Shown here piece after piece: positions 1 through 7,623 of a stretch of DNA of 15,433 bases. How positions within the stretch are numbered: position 1 is the first letter of the stretch; every line of letters starts with the position of its first letter. The notes under the pieces are model-generated. The model was not told the DNA's origin. It saw only the letters and a list, made by a program, of their open reading frames with translations, and did no database searches. The DNA is from Gammaproteobacteria bacterium. Lineage in GTDB: Bacteria > Pseudomonadota > Gammaproteobacteria > Enterobacterales > Psychrobiaceae. The DNA is taken from NCBI GenBank assembly GCA_013214885.1, contig JABSRS010000036.1, positions 1 to 15,433 of the forward strand. The letters are read 5' to 3'. Position numbers and translations under genes: made by a program.

Positions 1-2
1 GT

Positions 3-689
3 GATACTGCCGAGATTGAGTTTTATTTTTCCGAGCCCGATTGTGATGTTAACCACTTTTTTATCGAGTTTTGGTTAATTATTTGGCACCGTTTTTCGAG
101 CTGGTTAATTGACGTCAAAATACCACTAAGCCATGTTAGTTTCACTCACCCTAAACCACAGCATTGGCGTGAAATTAAATTATTGTTTCGCTGTCGTCAC
201 CATTTTAACCGTCCGCAACTAAAATTGAGTTTCTCTGCCAAGTATCTCGATTTCCCGTGCGTGAGAAGTCAAAGTCAATTGAGTCAGTTTTTACGTCACT
301 CGCCCGCCGATTTAATTACGGTCCCCGGCAGTGAACAAAGCTATAGTGCTAAAGTACGAGCTGTTATCGCAAGGAATGAACAAAAAATACTATATTGTCC
401 GTTATTTGAAACGATTGCGGCGCAGCTCGATATCGGGCCCCAAACGTTAAGGCGGCAGTTAAAGATCGAAGGGACTAGTTATCCGCAAATTAAAGATCAG
501 ATCCGCTATGATTTGGCATTAGGTTATCTTCGGGATCGGCGTTTTACGATTGCTGAAATAGCGATATTGTTAGGATATAGTGAACCGCGTTCTTTTACCC
601 GAGCGTTTAAGCATTGGACTGGGATCTCACCATCAAACCATCAGAAATCGTACAACAAAACAGCAATAACGATTAAATCATTTAAATAA
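3..689 (+). CDS. AraC-family transcriptional regulator, 5' truncated by the window edge
   Basis: The reading frame is open from base 3 and gives 228 visible residues before the TAA at 687-689. An internal TTG at 183 is not needed as a start. The C-terminal ~90 residues are a typical AraC/XylS double helix-turn-helix: a first HTH around FETIAAQLDIGPQTLRRQL, then the family signature around IAEIAILLGYSEPRSFTRAF followed by HWTGISPSNH. The part before it (FTHPKPQHW, then LLFRC and FNRP) resembles the arabinose-binding-type N-terminal domain (PF12625) of AraC regulators of about 330-340 aa, so roughly 110 residues lie outside the window. Its ligand and targets cannot be told. It is on the same strand as aroA, 99 bp upstream, where serC is usual in related genomes; no functional link to aroA is implied. 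Confidence 0.88.
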   Translation, partial: DTAEIEFYFSEPDCDVNHFFIEFWLIIWHRFSSWLIDVKIPLSHVSFTHPKPQHWREIKLLFRCRHHFNRPQLKLSFSAKYLDFPCVRSQSQLSQFLRHSPADLITVPGSEQSYSAKVRAVIARNEQKILYCPLFETIAAQLDIGPQTLRRQLKIEGTSYPQIKDQIRYDLALGYLRDRRFTIAEIAILLGYSEPRSFTRAFKHWTGISPSNHQKSYNKTAITIKSFK

Positions 690-788
690 TATTAAATTAG
701 TATAAATAAGACTAATTAAGGGATTGGCAGGGCCGATAGACACTGGCATTATGATTTCTTTGCTGTCAATCATTCTCCGAGGAAATAC

Positions 789-2099
789 ATGGATTCCCTA
801 ACGCTTCAACCGATTAAATCTGTCAACGGTACCGTCAATTTACCGGGCTCAAAGAGTCTATCTAATCGGGCATTGTTACTCGCCGCGCTGGCAAAGGGAA
901 CTACCCGGATTAAAAATTTACTCGATAGCGATGATATCCGGCATATGCTCGATGCTTTAAAAACCCTTAACGTTAAATACCAATTATCTGATGATCGCAC
1001 GCAATGTATTGTCGAGGGCAACGGTGGGGCGCTTAATTTTAACGGCGATTGTGAGATGTATCTCGGTAATGCCGGAACAGCGATGCGCCCTTTATGCGCG
1101 GCATTATGTTTAGGGCAGGGCACATTTACCTTAACGGGTGAGCCACGCATGTCAGAGCGACCAATCGACTCATTAGTTGAGGCACTAAGTGCGATGGGGG
1201 CCGATATTCAATACCATGATTTTGATGGTTTTCCACCGTTAACCATTAAGGGCACTGGTCTAAAAGGTGGCAAAGTCGTGATTGATGGCAGTGTATCAAG
1301 TCAGTTTTTAACTGCTTTTTTGATGGCCGCACCGTTAGCACAGGGCGATATTGACATTGAGATTAGCGGAGAGCTAGTCTCAAAACCTTATATCGAAATC
1401 ACGTTAGATTTAATGCGTAAATTCGGGGTTGAAGTTGAGCATACCAATTTGCAGCACTTCTCTATCAAAGGCAATCAGACTTATATGGCGCCAGGAGAGA
1501 TACTGGTTGAAGGCGATGCTTCATCGGCCAGTTACTTTTTAGCAGCTGCGGCCATTAAAGGCGGTAGCGTTACGGTTACTGGCATTGGCAGTGATTCGGT
1601 GCAGGGCGATATTAAATTTGCTGATGTCCTTGAACAGATGGGAGCAAAGGTAACTTGGCAGCCCAACTCTATTACGGTTAGCGCGTCGCAACTCCATGGC
1701 ATAGATATGGACATGAACCATATTCCCGATGCCGCAATGCCCATTGCCCCCACCGCACTTTTTGCGTCAGGAACTACCACGATTCGCAATATTTATAATT
1801 GGCGGGTTAAAGAAACCGATCGCTTGGCTGCGATGGCAACCGAATTGCGAAAAGTTGGCGCAATTGTCGATGAGGGGGATGATTACATCACCATTACTCC
1901 GCCATCAAAGTTACTTGCGGCTAGTATTGATACTTACAATGATCACCGAATTGCGATGTGTTTCTCTTTGGTTGCACTGAGTGATACCGAAGTTACGATC
2001 AACGATCCTGGCTGCACTTCAAAAACATTCCCTACTTACTTTCAATGCTTTACTTGCTTTAAATCAAATATTATTAGAAATCACCCAAGAAATGGTTAA
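789..2099 (+). CDS. aroA: 3-phosphoshikimate 1-carboxyvinyltransferase (EPSP synthase)
   Basis: Catalyses transfer of the enolpyruvyl group of PEP to shikimate-3-phosphate, the sixth step of the shikimate pathway in the cytoplasm. The ATG at 789 follows GAGGAAA at 779-785. Numbering matches E. coli AroA: Lys22 in LPGSKS, the PEP-site loop [10 protein letters not shown] with Gly96, Thr97 and Pro101, Arg124 in MSERP, and the active-site motif [11 protein letters not shown]. Gly96 and Pro101 place it in the class I, glyphosate-sensitive type. It is 436 aa, against about 427 in E. coli. The core ends in [13 protein letters not shown] as expected, but the last 19 residues are Cys-, Phe- and Asn-rich and unlike the family. 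A +1 frame gives a Leu-rich family-like tail ending at 2106, which suggests a one-base indel (see findings). It heads the aroA-cmk-rpsA-ihfB block. Confidence 0.96.
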   Translation: MDSLTLQPIKSVNGTVNLPGSKSLSNRALLLAALAKGTTRIKNLLDSDDIRHMLDALKTLNVKYQLSDDRTQCIVEGNGGALNFNGDCEMYLGNAGTAMRPLCAALCLGQGTFTLTGEPRMSERPIDSLVEALSAMGADIQYHDFDGFPPLTIKGTGLKGGKVVIDGSVSSQFLTAFLMAAPLAQGDIDIEISGELVSKPYIEITLDLMRKFGVEVEHTNLQHFSIKGNQTYMAPGEILVEGDASSASYFLAAAAIKGGSVTVTGIGSDSVQGDIKFADVLEQMGAKVTWQPNSITVSASQLHGIDMDMNHIPDAAMPIAPTALFASGTTTIRNIYNWRVKETDRLAAMATELRKVGAIVDEGDDYITITPPSKLLAASIDTYNDHRIAMCFSLVALSDTEVTINDPGCTSKTFPTYFQCFTCFKSNIIRNHPRNG

Positions 2100-2137
2100 A
2101 ATTTAGTTTAATCATTTCTTATATTTTCGTTCTGCTG

Positions 2138-2143
2138 TATAAT
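2138..2143 (+). promoter_or_regulatory. Probable sigma-70 -10 element for cmk-rpsA
   Basis: A perfect TATAAT lies 60 bp before the cmk start. Upstream at suitable spacing there are only weak -35 matches (TTTCTT at 2115-2120 with 17 bp, TTCTTA at 2116-2121 with 16 bp). Just downstream the sequence GTGTCGCG is GC-rich in an AT-rich intergenic region. Such a discriminator is typical of promoters inhibited by ppGpp/DksA, which would suit expression of ribosomal protein S1. The -10 match is seen directly; the promoter and its regulation are inferred. Confidence 0.55.
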
Positions 2144-2203
2144 GTGTCGCGATTTTTAGTGATATTTCTATATTACATTTATAGCTTTTTCAAGGGGAAC
2201 CAA

Positions 2204-2896
2204 ATGGCTGATATTTTGCCACTAATAACCATCGACGGGCCAAGTGGTGCCGGCAAAGGGACGATTGCACGGTTGTTAGCTGATAAGTTAGGTTGGCAAT
2301 TACTCGACAGTGGTGCAATTTACCGAGTGTTGGCACTTGCTGCAATTCATCATAACGTTGCTTTAGATAATGAAGACGCGTTAACGCCGTTAGCCGGACA
2401 TTTGGATGTGCGATTTAGTGCAGATAATTCTGGAATAAAGGTTATACTTGAAGGTGAAGATGTTTCTCGTGAAATTCGCAGTGAAAAAATAGCCAATGCG
2501 GCTTCTAAAGTCGCGGCATTTCCTCGGGTTAGAGAAGCATTATTGCGACGTCAACGAGCCTTTCAAACGCTTGATGGTTTGATTGCCGATGGTCGTGATA
2601 TGGGGACAGTAGTTTTTCCAACTGCACCGATAAAGTTTTTCCTAACAGCAACCGCTCAAGAGCGCGCAGAACGTCGCTTTAGGCAGTTGCAAGAAAAGGG
2701 ATTTGATGCTAATATCCAGTCCCTTTTGAGTGAGATAAGTGAACGTGATGAGCGTGACCGCAACCGTGTGGTAGCACCGCTTGTTCCTGCCAATGACGCA
2801 CTCATAGTGGATTCAACCGGATTATCGATTGAACAAGTATTAGCAAAAGTGATTGATCACGCTGCTGGTACCTTCGATTTTAATCAGGTTGGTTAA
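2204..2896 (+). CDS. cmk: Cytidylate kinase
   Basis: Phosphorylates CMP and dCMP to the diphosphates with ATP, in pyrimidine salvage and mRNA-turnover recycling. The ATG at 2204 is chosen because AGGGGA at 2193-2198 gives good spacing and the protein then begins [19 protein letters not shown], as in the family. A longer in-frame start at 2144 would add an unsupported hydrophobic 20-residue extension and overlap the -10 element. It is 230 aa (E. coli 227). Visible motifs are the P-loop GPSGAGKG (12-19), [11 protein letters not shown] (129-139) and the Arg-rich lid RDERDRNR (181-188). It sits between aroA and rpsA, as in E. coli, where cmk and rpsA are cotranscribed. Confidence 0.97.
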   Translation: MADILPLITIDGPSGAGKGTIARLLADKLGWQLLDSGAIYRVLALAAIHHNVALDNEDALTPLAGHLDVRFSADNSGIKVILEGEDVSREIRSEKIANAASKVAAFPRVREALLRRQRAFQTLDGLIADGRDMGTVVFPTAPIKFFLTATAQERAERRFRQLQEKGFDANIQSLLSEISERDERDRNRVVAPLVPANDALIVDSTGLSIEQVLAKVIDHAAGTFDFNQVG

Positions 2897-2915
2897 GCTA
2901 AAAAATGAATCTAAT

Positions 2916-2959
2916 TGCTCATCCAAGGATGGAGGAGCATTAATTAACAACCCCGTTGT
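2916..2959 (+). promoter_or_regulatory. Structured rpsA leader, probable S1 autoregulatory translation initiation region
   Basis: Two hairpins can be drawn in the 104-nt cmk-rpsA gap. The first pairs 2916-2923 with 2928-2930 and 2935-2939, with a CAAG loop and a bulged GGAG at 2931-2934. The second pairs ACAAC 2947-2951 with GTTGT 2955-2959 around a CCC loop. The 20 bases before the rpsA ATG (3001) contain no Shine-Dalgarno; the only strong GGAGGAG lies about 65 nt upstream, inside the first hairpin. In E. coli rpsA, translation starts from an SD-less, hairpin-structured, AU-rich leader that S1 itself represses. The architecture here suggests the same control. The pairings were drawn by eye, without energy calculation. 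Confidence 0.6.
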
Positions 2960-3000
2960 CGCTGGATTGCTTCGATGGATTGAAAATGTGAATTTAAAAC

Positions 3001-4671
3001 ATGACTGAATCTTTTGCTCAACTATTCGAAGAGTCTCTATTAGAACTAGAAACTCGCCCTGGCGCTATTGTTAAAGGTACTGTAATCCGTATCGAACGTG
3101 GTACTGTACTGGTAGACGCAGGTTTAAAATCAGAAAGCCCAATCCCAGCAGAACAGTTCAAGAACGCTCTTGGCGAACTTGAAGTATCTGTTGGCGACAT
3201 CGTTGACGTATGCATTGATGCTATCGAAGATGGTTTCGGCGAAACTCAACTTTCTCGTGAAAAAGCTAAGCGCCACGAGTCTTGGGGTGTTCTTGAGAAA
3301 GCTTTCGAAGAGCAAGAAACTATCGTTGGTGTTATCAACGGTAAAGTTAAAGGCGGTTTCACTGTTGAAGTTAACACAATCCGTGCTTTCCTACCTGGTT
3401 CATTAGTAGATGTACGTCCAGTACGTGATACTTCTCACCTTGAAGGCAAAGAATTAGAATTCAAAGTTATCAAGCTTGATCAAAAGCGTAACAACGTTGT
3501 TGTTTCTCGTCGTGCAGTTATCGAAACTGAAAACAGTGCAGAACGTGAAGAACTACTTGCTAGCTTACAAGAAGGTCTTGAAGTTAAAGGTATCGTTAAG
3601 AACCTTACTGACTACGGCGCATTCGTTGATCTTGGTGGTATCGATGGTCTTCTACACATTACTGATATGGCTTGGAAACGCGTTAAGCACCCTAGCGAAA
3701 TCGTTAATGTTGGCGACGAAATTAACGTTCGTGTACTTAAGTACGATCGTGAAAAGACTCGTGTATCTCTTGGTCTTAAGCAAATGGGTGAAGATCCATG
3801 GGTTTCAATTGCAGCTCGTTTCCCTGAAGGCACTAAGCTTACAGGTCGCGTAACTAACCTTACTGACTACGGTTGTTTCGTTGAGATCCAAGAAGGCGTT
3901 GAAGGTCTAGTACACGTTTCTGAAATGGATTGGACTAACAAGAACATCCATCCTTCTAAAGTTGTTAGCTTAGATGACACTGTAGAAGTTATGGTTCTTG
4001 ACATCGACGAAGAACGTCGTCGTATCTCTCTAGGTCTTAAGCAATGTATTGCTAACCCTTGGTCAGAGTTCTCTTCTAAGTTCGCTAAAGGCGATCGCGT
4101 TTCTGGTAAGATCAAATCAATCACTGATTTCGGTGTATTCATTGGTCTTGACGGCGGCATCGACGGTCTTGTTCACTTATCTGACATTTCTTGGAATGTT
4201 TCTGGTGAAGACGCAGTTCGTGAGTTCTCTAAGGGCGACGAAATCGAAGCTGTTGTTCTTGCAGTTGACGCAGAACGTGAACGTATTAGCCTTGGTATCA
4301 AGCAATCTGAAGACGATCCATTCAATAACTACCTAGCAGATAAGAAAAAAGGTGCTATTGTTAATGGTAAGGTAACAGCGGTTGACGCTAAAGGCGCTAC
4401 AGTTGAACTAGCTGAAGGCGTTGAAGGTTACATCCGTGTTGCTGATATTTCACGTGACCGTGTTGAAGATGCTACTACTGAGCTTAAAGAAGGTCAGGAA
4501 GTAGAAGCTAAGTTCGTTGGTGTTGATCGTAAGAACCGCGTAGTTAGCTTATCAATCCGCGCTAAGGATGAAGCTGAAGAGAAATCTGCAGTTGATAACC
4601 TTAACAAAGCTGATGATACTTTCTCTTCAAATGCGATGGCTGATGCGTTCAAGAAAGCAAACCGTGATTAA
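3001..4671 (+). CDS. rpsA: 30S ribosomal protein S1
   Basis: S1 binds and unfolds mRNA on the 30S subunit and is needed to start translation on messages with weak Shine-Dalgarno sequences. The 556-aa product is nearly the length of E. coli S1 (557) and starts [13 protein letters not shown], the same N-terminus. Six S1 OB-fold repeats lie at about 21-87, 105-171, 192-260, 277-347, 364-434 and 451-520. Repeats 3-6 show the RNA-binding pattern with [45 protein letters not shown] and SLGLKQ/SLGIKQ; the first two are divergent ribosome-docking repeats. Codon use is strongly biased (GTT, GAA, CGT, GGT/GGC, AAC), unlike the neighbours, as expected for a very highly expressed gene. The ATG lacks an SD, consistent with autogenous control. 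Confidence 0.98.
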   Translation: MTESFAQLFEESLLELETRPGAIVKGTVIRIERGTVLVDAGLKSESPIPAEQFKNALGELEVSVGDIVDVCIDAIEDGFGETQLSREKAKRHESWGVLEKAFEEQETIVGVINGKVKGGFTVEVNTIRAFLPGSLVDVRPVRDTSHLEGKELEFKVIKLDQKRNNVVVSRRAVIETENSAEREELLASLQEGLEVKGIVKNLTDYGAFVDLGGIDGLLHITDMAWKRVKHPSEIVNVGDEINVRVLKYDREKTRVSLGLKQMGEDPWVSIAARFPEGTKLTGRVTNLTDYGCFVEIQEGVEGLVHVSEMDWTNKNIHPSKVVSLDDTVEVMVLDIDEERRRISLGLKQCIANPWSEFSSKFAKGDRVSGKIKSITDFGVFIGLDGGIDGLVHLSDISWNVSGEDAVREFSKGDEIEAVVLAVDAERERISLGIKQSEDDPFNNYLADKKKGAIVNGKVTAVDAKGATVELAEGVEGYIRVADISRDRVEDATTELKEGQEVEAKFVGVDRKNRVVSLSIRAKDEAEEKSAVDNLNKADDTFSSNAMADAFKKANRD

Positions 4672-4675
4672 TTAA

Positions 4676-4693
4676 TACTTTTTTCGAAAAGTA
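4676..4693 (+). other. Small hairpin directly after rpsA
   Basis: TACTTTT (4676-4682) and AAAAGTA (4687-4693) form a 7-bp stem with a TTCG tetraloop, 4 bases after the rpsA stop codon. The TTCG loop is unusually stable in RNA, although here it is closed by a T-A pair. It may protect the rpsA mRNA 3' end. No T-run follows, so it is not a standard terminator. Confidence 0.5.
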
Positions 4694-4697
4694 ATTG

Positions 4698-4731
4698 TTG
4701 CGAAGTTAAGAGATATAGCTTAACTTCGTAA
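4698..4731 (+). other. Strong intercistronic hairpin between rpsA and ihfB
   Basis: TTG plus CGAAGTTAAG (4698-4710) pairs with CTTAACTTCG plus TAA (4719-4731) around the 8-nt loop AGATATAG. This gives a 13-bp stem: 10 perfect pairs, one G-T wobble and two A-T pairs. It is followed by ATGTATCAC rather than T-residues, so it is better read as a processing or mRNA-stabilising structure, or an attenuator, than as a classical Rho-independent terminator. Its position suits uncoupling abundant rpsA mRNA from the less expressed ihfB. It could alternatively be a DNA-level operator. Confidence 0.55.
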
Positions 4732-4761
4732 TATGTATCACGAAAGCGATAAGGAAGGTTT

Positions 4762-5052
4762 ATGACTAAGTCGGAATTAATCGAGAGATTAGCACTGAAA
4801 CAACTACACAAGTCGGCAAAAGATATTGAGTTAGCCGTCAAAGAAATGCTGGACTTGATGGCGAATACGCTATCAGAAGGCGAACGAATTGAAATTCGTG
4901 GCTTTGGCAGTTTTTCTCTGCATTATCGGGCTCCTCGTGTTGGTCGCAATCCAAAATCTGGTGAAACGGTGGAACTAGGTTCAAAATATGTTCCTCATTT
5001 TAAGCCAGGCAAAGAATTGCGTGAACGAGTCAATGCCAGTCTTAATGCGTAA
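4762..5052 (+). CDS. ihfB: Integration host factor subunit beta
   Basis: Beta subunit of the IHF heterodimer, which bends DNA sharply at specific sites in recombination, replication and sigma-54 transcription. The ATG at 4762 follows AAGGAAGG with good spacing. At 96 aa it matches the family (E. coli 94). The DNABII signature is present: [11 protein letters not shown] (46-56), then GRNPKSGE (61-68) on the beta-ribbon arm with the DNA-intercalating Pro64, and [14 protein letters not shown]. The N-terminus [11 protein letters not shown] is typical of IhfB rather than HU. It lies 90 bp after rpsA, as in other Gammaproteobacteria, and a terminator follows. Confidence 0.97.
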   Translation: MTKSELIERLALKQLHKSAKDIELAVKEMLDLMANTLSEGERIEIRGFGSFSLHYRAPRVGRNPKSGETVELGSKYVPHFKPGKELRERVNASLNA

Positions 5053-5082
5053 ATCGCTTTAGATTTATTGCACTGTCGTAGT

Positions 5083-5111
5083 AAAAGCAGCCTTATGGCT
5101 GCTTTTTTTTT
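5083..5111 (+). terminator. Rho-independent terminator of ihfB
   Basis: AAAAGCAGCC and GGCTGCTTTT form a 10-bp stem (core AGCAGCC 5086-5092, GGCTGCT 5097-5103) with a TTAT loop, running into nine T residues up to 5111. This is a textbook intrinsic terminator. It implies that lapA-lapB-pyrF have their own promoter downstream. Confidence 0.92.
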
Positions 5112-5128
5112 GGTTAAAGAAAATATTA

Positions 5129-5143
5129 ATTTGTGCCACAAAT
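5129..5143. promoter_or_regulatory. Palindrome upstream of lapA, possible operator
   Basis: ATTTGTG and CACAAAT flank a single C, making a 15-bp perfect inverted repeat between the ihfB terminator and lapA. Length and symmetry suit a dimeric repressor site. I cannot name the regulator: the half-site spacing does not fit CRP (TGTGA-N6-TCACA). Confidence 0.35.
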
Positions 5144-5199
5144 CATATTCTTTGCTAGCGATCTCTAGTTTTTTCTTAGATAATGAAGCCATTAGATTG

Positions 5200-5219
5200 C
5201 TTGGTTATGGAAAACCAAG
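5200..5219 (+). other. Hairpin in the lapA 5' region
   Basis: CTTGGTT (5200-5206) and AACCAAG (5213-5219) form a 7-bp stem with a 6-nt loop, ending 11 bases before the lapA Shine-Dalgarno GAGGAG (5231-5236). It could be part of the 5' UTR and influence lapA translation, or be incidental. Confidence 0.35.
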
Positions 5220-5243
5220 ACCAAGACACAGAGGAGATGTATT

Positions 5244-5534
5244 ATGAAAACAATTATCGCAACACTTGTGGTTGTTGTGTTTTTTGTCGCAGCGATGATC
5301 TTTAGTGCCAGTAATACAGGGTCCGTCACCATCAATTACCTAATCGCACAGGGCGAGTTTAATTTAAGCACCGTTATTGGTGTATCTTTTATAACTGGTT
5401 TTGTATTGTGCTGGTGTATTTTCTATTCGCTATATATTGGACTGAAACTAAAATTAAAAGCCACCAGAAATAAATTAAGCCAAGCAGTAAAGAACGCTGC
5501 TAAATTAAAGGAAAAACAGCTAACTAATGTTTGA
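5244..5534 (+). CDS. lapA: Lipopolysaccharide assembly protein A
   Basis: Small inner-membrane protein (DUF1049 family) that acts with LapB in controlling LPS assembly and the turnover of LpxC by FtsH. The ATG at 5244 follows GAGGAG with ideal spacing. The 96-aa product has two predicted membrane helices, about residues 3-23 and 42-65, the family motif SASNTGSVTINYLIAQGEF between them, and a basic, probably coiled cytoplasmic tail (LKLKLKATRNKLSQAVKNAAKLKEK). Its end overlaps the start of lapB by 8 bp, so the two are translationally coupled, as in E. coli (yciS-yciM). Confidence 0.92.
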   Translation: MKTIIATLVVVVFFVAAMIFSASNTGSVTINYLIAQGEFNLSTVIGVSFITGFVLCWCIFYSLYIGLKLKLKATRNKLSQAVKNAAKLKEKQLTNV

Positions 5535-6693
5535 ACTGTTGTTTTTACTGCTGCCTGTTGCAGCCGCGTATGGATGGTATATGGGGCGGCGTAGTGCTGG
5601 TCACCAACACCAGCGTGATGTAAAAGATGTTTCAAAAAATTATTCTGCTGGGTTGAATTATTTATTATCAGATCAACCCGATAAGGCGGTCGATCAATTT
5701 ATCGCCTTGGTTGAAGTTGATAATGAAACCATTGAAACCCACCTTGCGCTCGGTCGGTTATTTAGACAGCGTGGCGAAATAGACCGCTCAATCCGTGTCC
5801 ATCAAAATCTTCTAGCTCGACCTGTTCTAACGCCTGAGCAACATCAAACCGCCCTCTATGAATTAGGTAATGATTATTTACAGGCTGGCTTGATTGATCG
5901 CTGCTTGGCTATCTTTGGAGAGCTAGAGCAAAGCGAATTATACGGTGACAAATCATTAGGCCATTTACTGTCAATTTACCAATCAACCAAAGAATGGCCG
6001 CAAGCTATTTTGATGGCTAAAAAATTGATTGCTCGTGGTCAAGATTCGGTAAAAGTTCAGTTGGCTCATTTTTATTGTGAGCAGGCTGATAAATCTTGCG
6101 ATGACAAGAACAACACTAAGCTTGAATATTTCAAACAAGCGCTAAGTATTGATGCCAATTGCGTCAGGGCAAGACTGGCCATTGCCGCTTATTATCTTGA
6201 TCATGGCCGCTTAGCAGATTGCCAATTGCTGGTAGATCAATTACTAAGTCAAGATATTGATTATTTCAGAGAGGTCCTGCCAATATTTGTTGATTGTTAT
6301 CAACGGCGTGACCAACAACCAAGTTTAATCTTAAAGTTAGATGATGCCTTAGACAAAGGGGCTGGGGTCGCGACATTACTGGCAAAAATTGCGATAATGC
6401 GTCCTAAGATGTCACAGCAGCAAGTTGAGCAACAAATTACCGATTATTTGGTTCGTTCGCCGAGCATCAAAGGCTTTTACGAATTAATGAAGTATCAACT
6501 AAAAGATGCAGAACAAGGCAAAGCTAAAGATAGTTTGAAGCACCTTAAGTTGTTAGTAGGGGAACAGCTCAAACTTAAACCAGTTTATCGATGCTGTGGC
6601 TGTGGCTTTGAAGCTAAGAAAATCCATTGGCAATGTCCTTCGTGTCTTGCTTGGGGTAAAGTAAAACCGATCCGAGGTCTCGATGGCGATTAG
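5527..6693 (+). CDS. lapB: Lipopolysaccharide assembly protein B (TPR/rubredoxin-like)
   Basis: Cytoplasm-facing, membrane-anchored adaptor that promotes FtsH degradation of LpxC and so limits LPS synthesis. At 388 aa it has almost the E. coli length (389). An N-terminal membrane anchor (residues 1-18) is followed by RRS, a series of TPR helices from about 35 to 340 (for example AGLNYLLSDQPDKAVDQF), and a C-terminal rubredoxin-like zinc/iron knuckle: C356-x2-C359 and C370-P-S-C373, ending in KPIRGLDGD as in E. coli. An additional Cys357 sits beside the first ligand. It starts inside lapA, and pyrF follows 51 bp later, the classical lapA-lapB-pyrF order. Confidence 0.95.
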   Translation: MFELLFLLLPVAAAYGWYMGRRSAGHQHQRDVKDVSKNYSAGLNYLLSDQPDKAVDQFIALVEVDNETIETHLALGRLFRQRGEIDRSIRVHQNLLARPVLTPEQHQTALYELGNDYLQAGLIDRCLAIFGELEQSELYGDKSLGHLLSIYQSTKEWPQAILMAKKLIARGQDSVKVQLAHFYCEQADKSCDDKNNTKLEYFKQALSIDANCVRARLAIAAYYLDHGRLADCQLLVDQLLSQDIDYFREVLPIFVDCYQRRDQQPSLILKLDDALDKGAGVATLLAKIAIMRPKMSQQQVEQQITDYLVRSPSIKGFYELMKYQLKDAEQGKAKDSLKHLKLLVGEQLKLKPVYRCCGCGFEAKKIHWQCPSCLAWGKVKPIRGLDGD

Positions 6694-6744
6694 GTCATGA
6701 GCAACCTGTAAATTTAAATCTATCTGTAGTATTTGAGGAAGAAA

Positions 6745-7446
6745 ATGAGTAATCAATCAAAAGTCGTGGTCGCACTTGATTTTAATAACCAACAAAGTGC
6801 GCTTGATTTTGTCGCGACTATTAATCCAGATAGTTGTCGTCTAAAAATTGGTAAAGAGATGTTTACCCATTTCGGGCCACAATTTGTGAAGCAATTAGTT
6901 GCTATGGAATTTGATGTTTTCTTGGATTTGAAATTTCATGATATCCCTAATACGGTGGCAAAGGCTGTAACCGCGGCTGCTGAGCTAGGCGTGTGGATGG
7001 TAAACGTCCATGCTACTGGTGGCGCCAATATGATGAAAGCGGCGGCTCAAGCATTAAAACCTTATGGTGACAAAGCACCGCTACTGATTGCGGTTACTGT
7101 GTTGACCAGCATGGAAGAATCAGAATTGCCCTTGATTGGGATTGAGTGTACCCTCGAGCAACACGTCGCAAGGCTGGCAACGCTAGCTAAAGATTGTGGA
7201 CTTGATGGCGTAGTGTGTTCAGCGCAAGAGGCAACCAAACTTAAACAATTACTTGGCCAAGATTTTAAGTTGGTGACTCCGGGTATTCGACCTGCTGGCA
7301 GTGACGTTGGCGATCAAAAAAGAATCATGACACCGCAAGAAGCGATTAATGCTGGCAGTGATTATTTGGTGATAGGGCGACCTATTACAAAATCTGAGGA
7401 GCCAGCAGTCGTATTGACTCAAATAAATTTATCACTTAGTAGTTAA
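6745..7446 (+). CDS. pyrF: Orotidine 5'-phosphate decarboxylase
   Basis: Last step of de novo UMP synthesis, decarboxylating OMP in the cytoplasm. The ATG at 6745 is preferred over the in-frame TTG at 6733 because GAGGAA (6735-6740) is well placed for it and the protein then starts [13 protein letters not shown]. At 233 aa it has the normal length of the group. The catalytic Lys-Asp-Lys-Asp network is visible: Asp12 in ALDF, Lys34 in LKIG, and D61-L-K63-F-H-D66-IPNT. The phosphate-binding ends [10 protein letters not shown] and VIGRPI are also present. It follows lapB without a terminator, so it is probably cotranscribed, and ends in a strong terminator. Confidence 0.97.
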   Translation: MSNQSKVVVALDFNNQQSALDFVATINPDSCRLKIGKEMFTHFGPQFVKQLVAMEFDVFLDLKFHDIPNTVAKAVTAAAELGVWMVNVHATGGANMMKAAAQALKPYGDKAPLLIAVTVLTSMEESELPLIGIECTLEQHVARLATLAKDCGLDGVVCSAQEATKLKQLLGQDFKLVTPGIRPAGSDVGDQKRIMTPQEAINAGSDYLVIGRPITKSEEPAVVLTQINLSLSS

Positions 7447-7476
7447 ATTGAACTAAATAAATACATCGATTGAATT

Positions 7477-7508
7477 AAAGCACTGGTATTTACGACCAGT
7501 GCTTTTTT
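7477..7508 (+). terminator. Rho-independent terminator of pyrF
   Basis: AAAGCACTGGT (7477-7487) and ACCAGTGCTTT (7495-7505) form a perfect 11-bp stem around ATTTACG, ending in a run of six T residues (7503-7508). It closes the housekeeping block. Confidence 0.92.
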
Positions 7509-7594
7509 ATGTTCAGGATGAACGGTTTGTCACGATGTCAGGGATGACAGGTATAACAAGAGATGACGCTGGAAAAGAATTATTAAATCAGTAG

Positions 7595-7623
7595 TTAACA
7601 TATGACGACAATTCTGGTATAAA
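7595..7623 (+). promoter_or_regulatory. Sigma-70 promoter of the acyl-CoA dehydrogenase gene
   Basis: TTAACA (7595-7600) and TATAAA (7618-7623) are separated by exactly 17 bp, each one mismatch from consensus. This predicts a transcription start near 7630 and a 5' UTR of about 54 nt. It lies after the pyrF terminator, so the gene should be an independent transcription unit. Confidence 0.65.

Noticed and set aside
183..689. AraC gene starting at the TTG at 183
   Set aside because: The frame is open to base 3 and the upstream residues also match the N-terminal domain, so the gene is truncated by the window rather than starting here.
2144..2203. Upstream in-frame start for cmk adding a hydrophobic 20-residue N-terminus
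   Set aside because: It overlaps the -10 region, has no SD, and Cmk homologues start at the equivalent of the ATG at 2204, which has a good SD.
2986..2991. ATG-TGA minimal start-stop element 10 bases before rpsA
   Set aside because: It lacks an SD and such six-base matches are common by chance; the leader is better explained by S1-type structure.
3476..4336. Long alternative-frame open frames inside rpsA on both strands
   Set aside because: They are shadows of the strongly codon-biased rpsA frame; their peptides lack family resemblance and SDs.
6733..6744. TTG start for pyrF four codons upstream
   Set aside because: It overlaps the SD GAGGAA that serves the ATG at 6745; the ATG gives the family-length protein.
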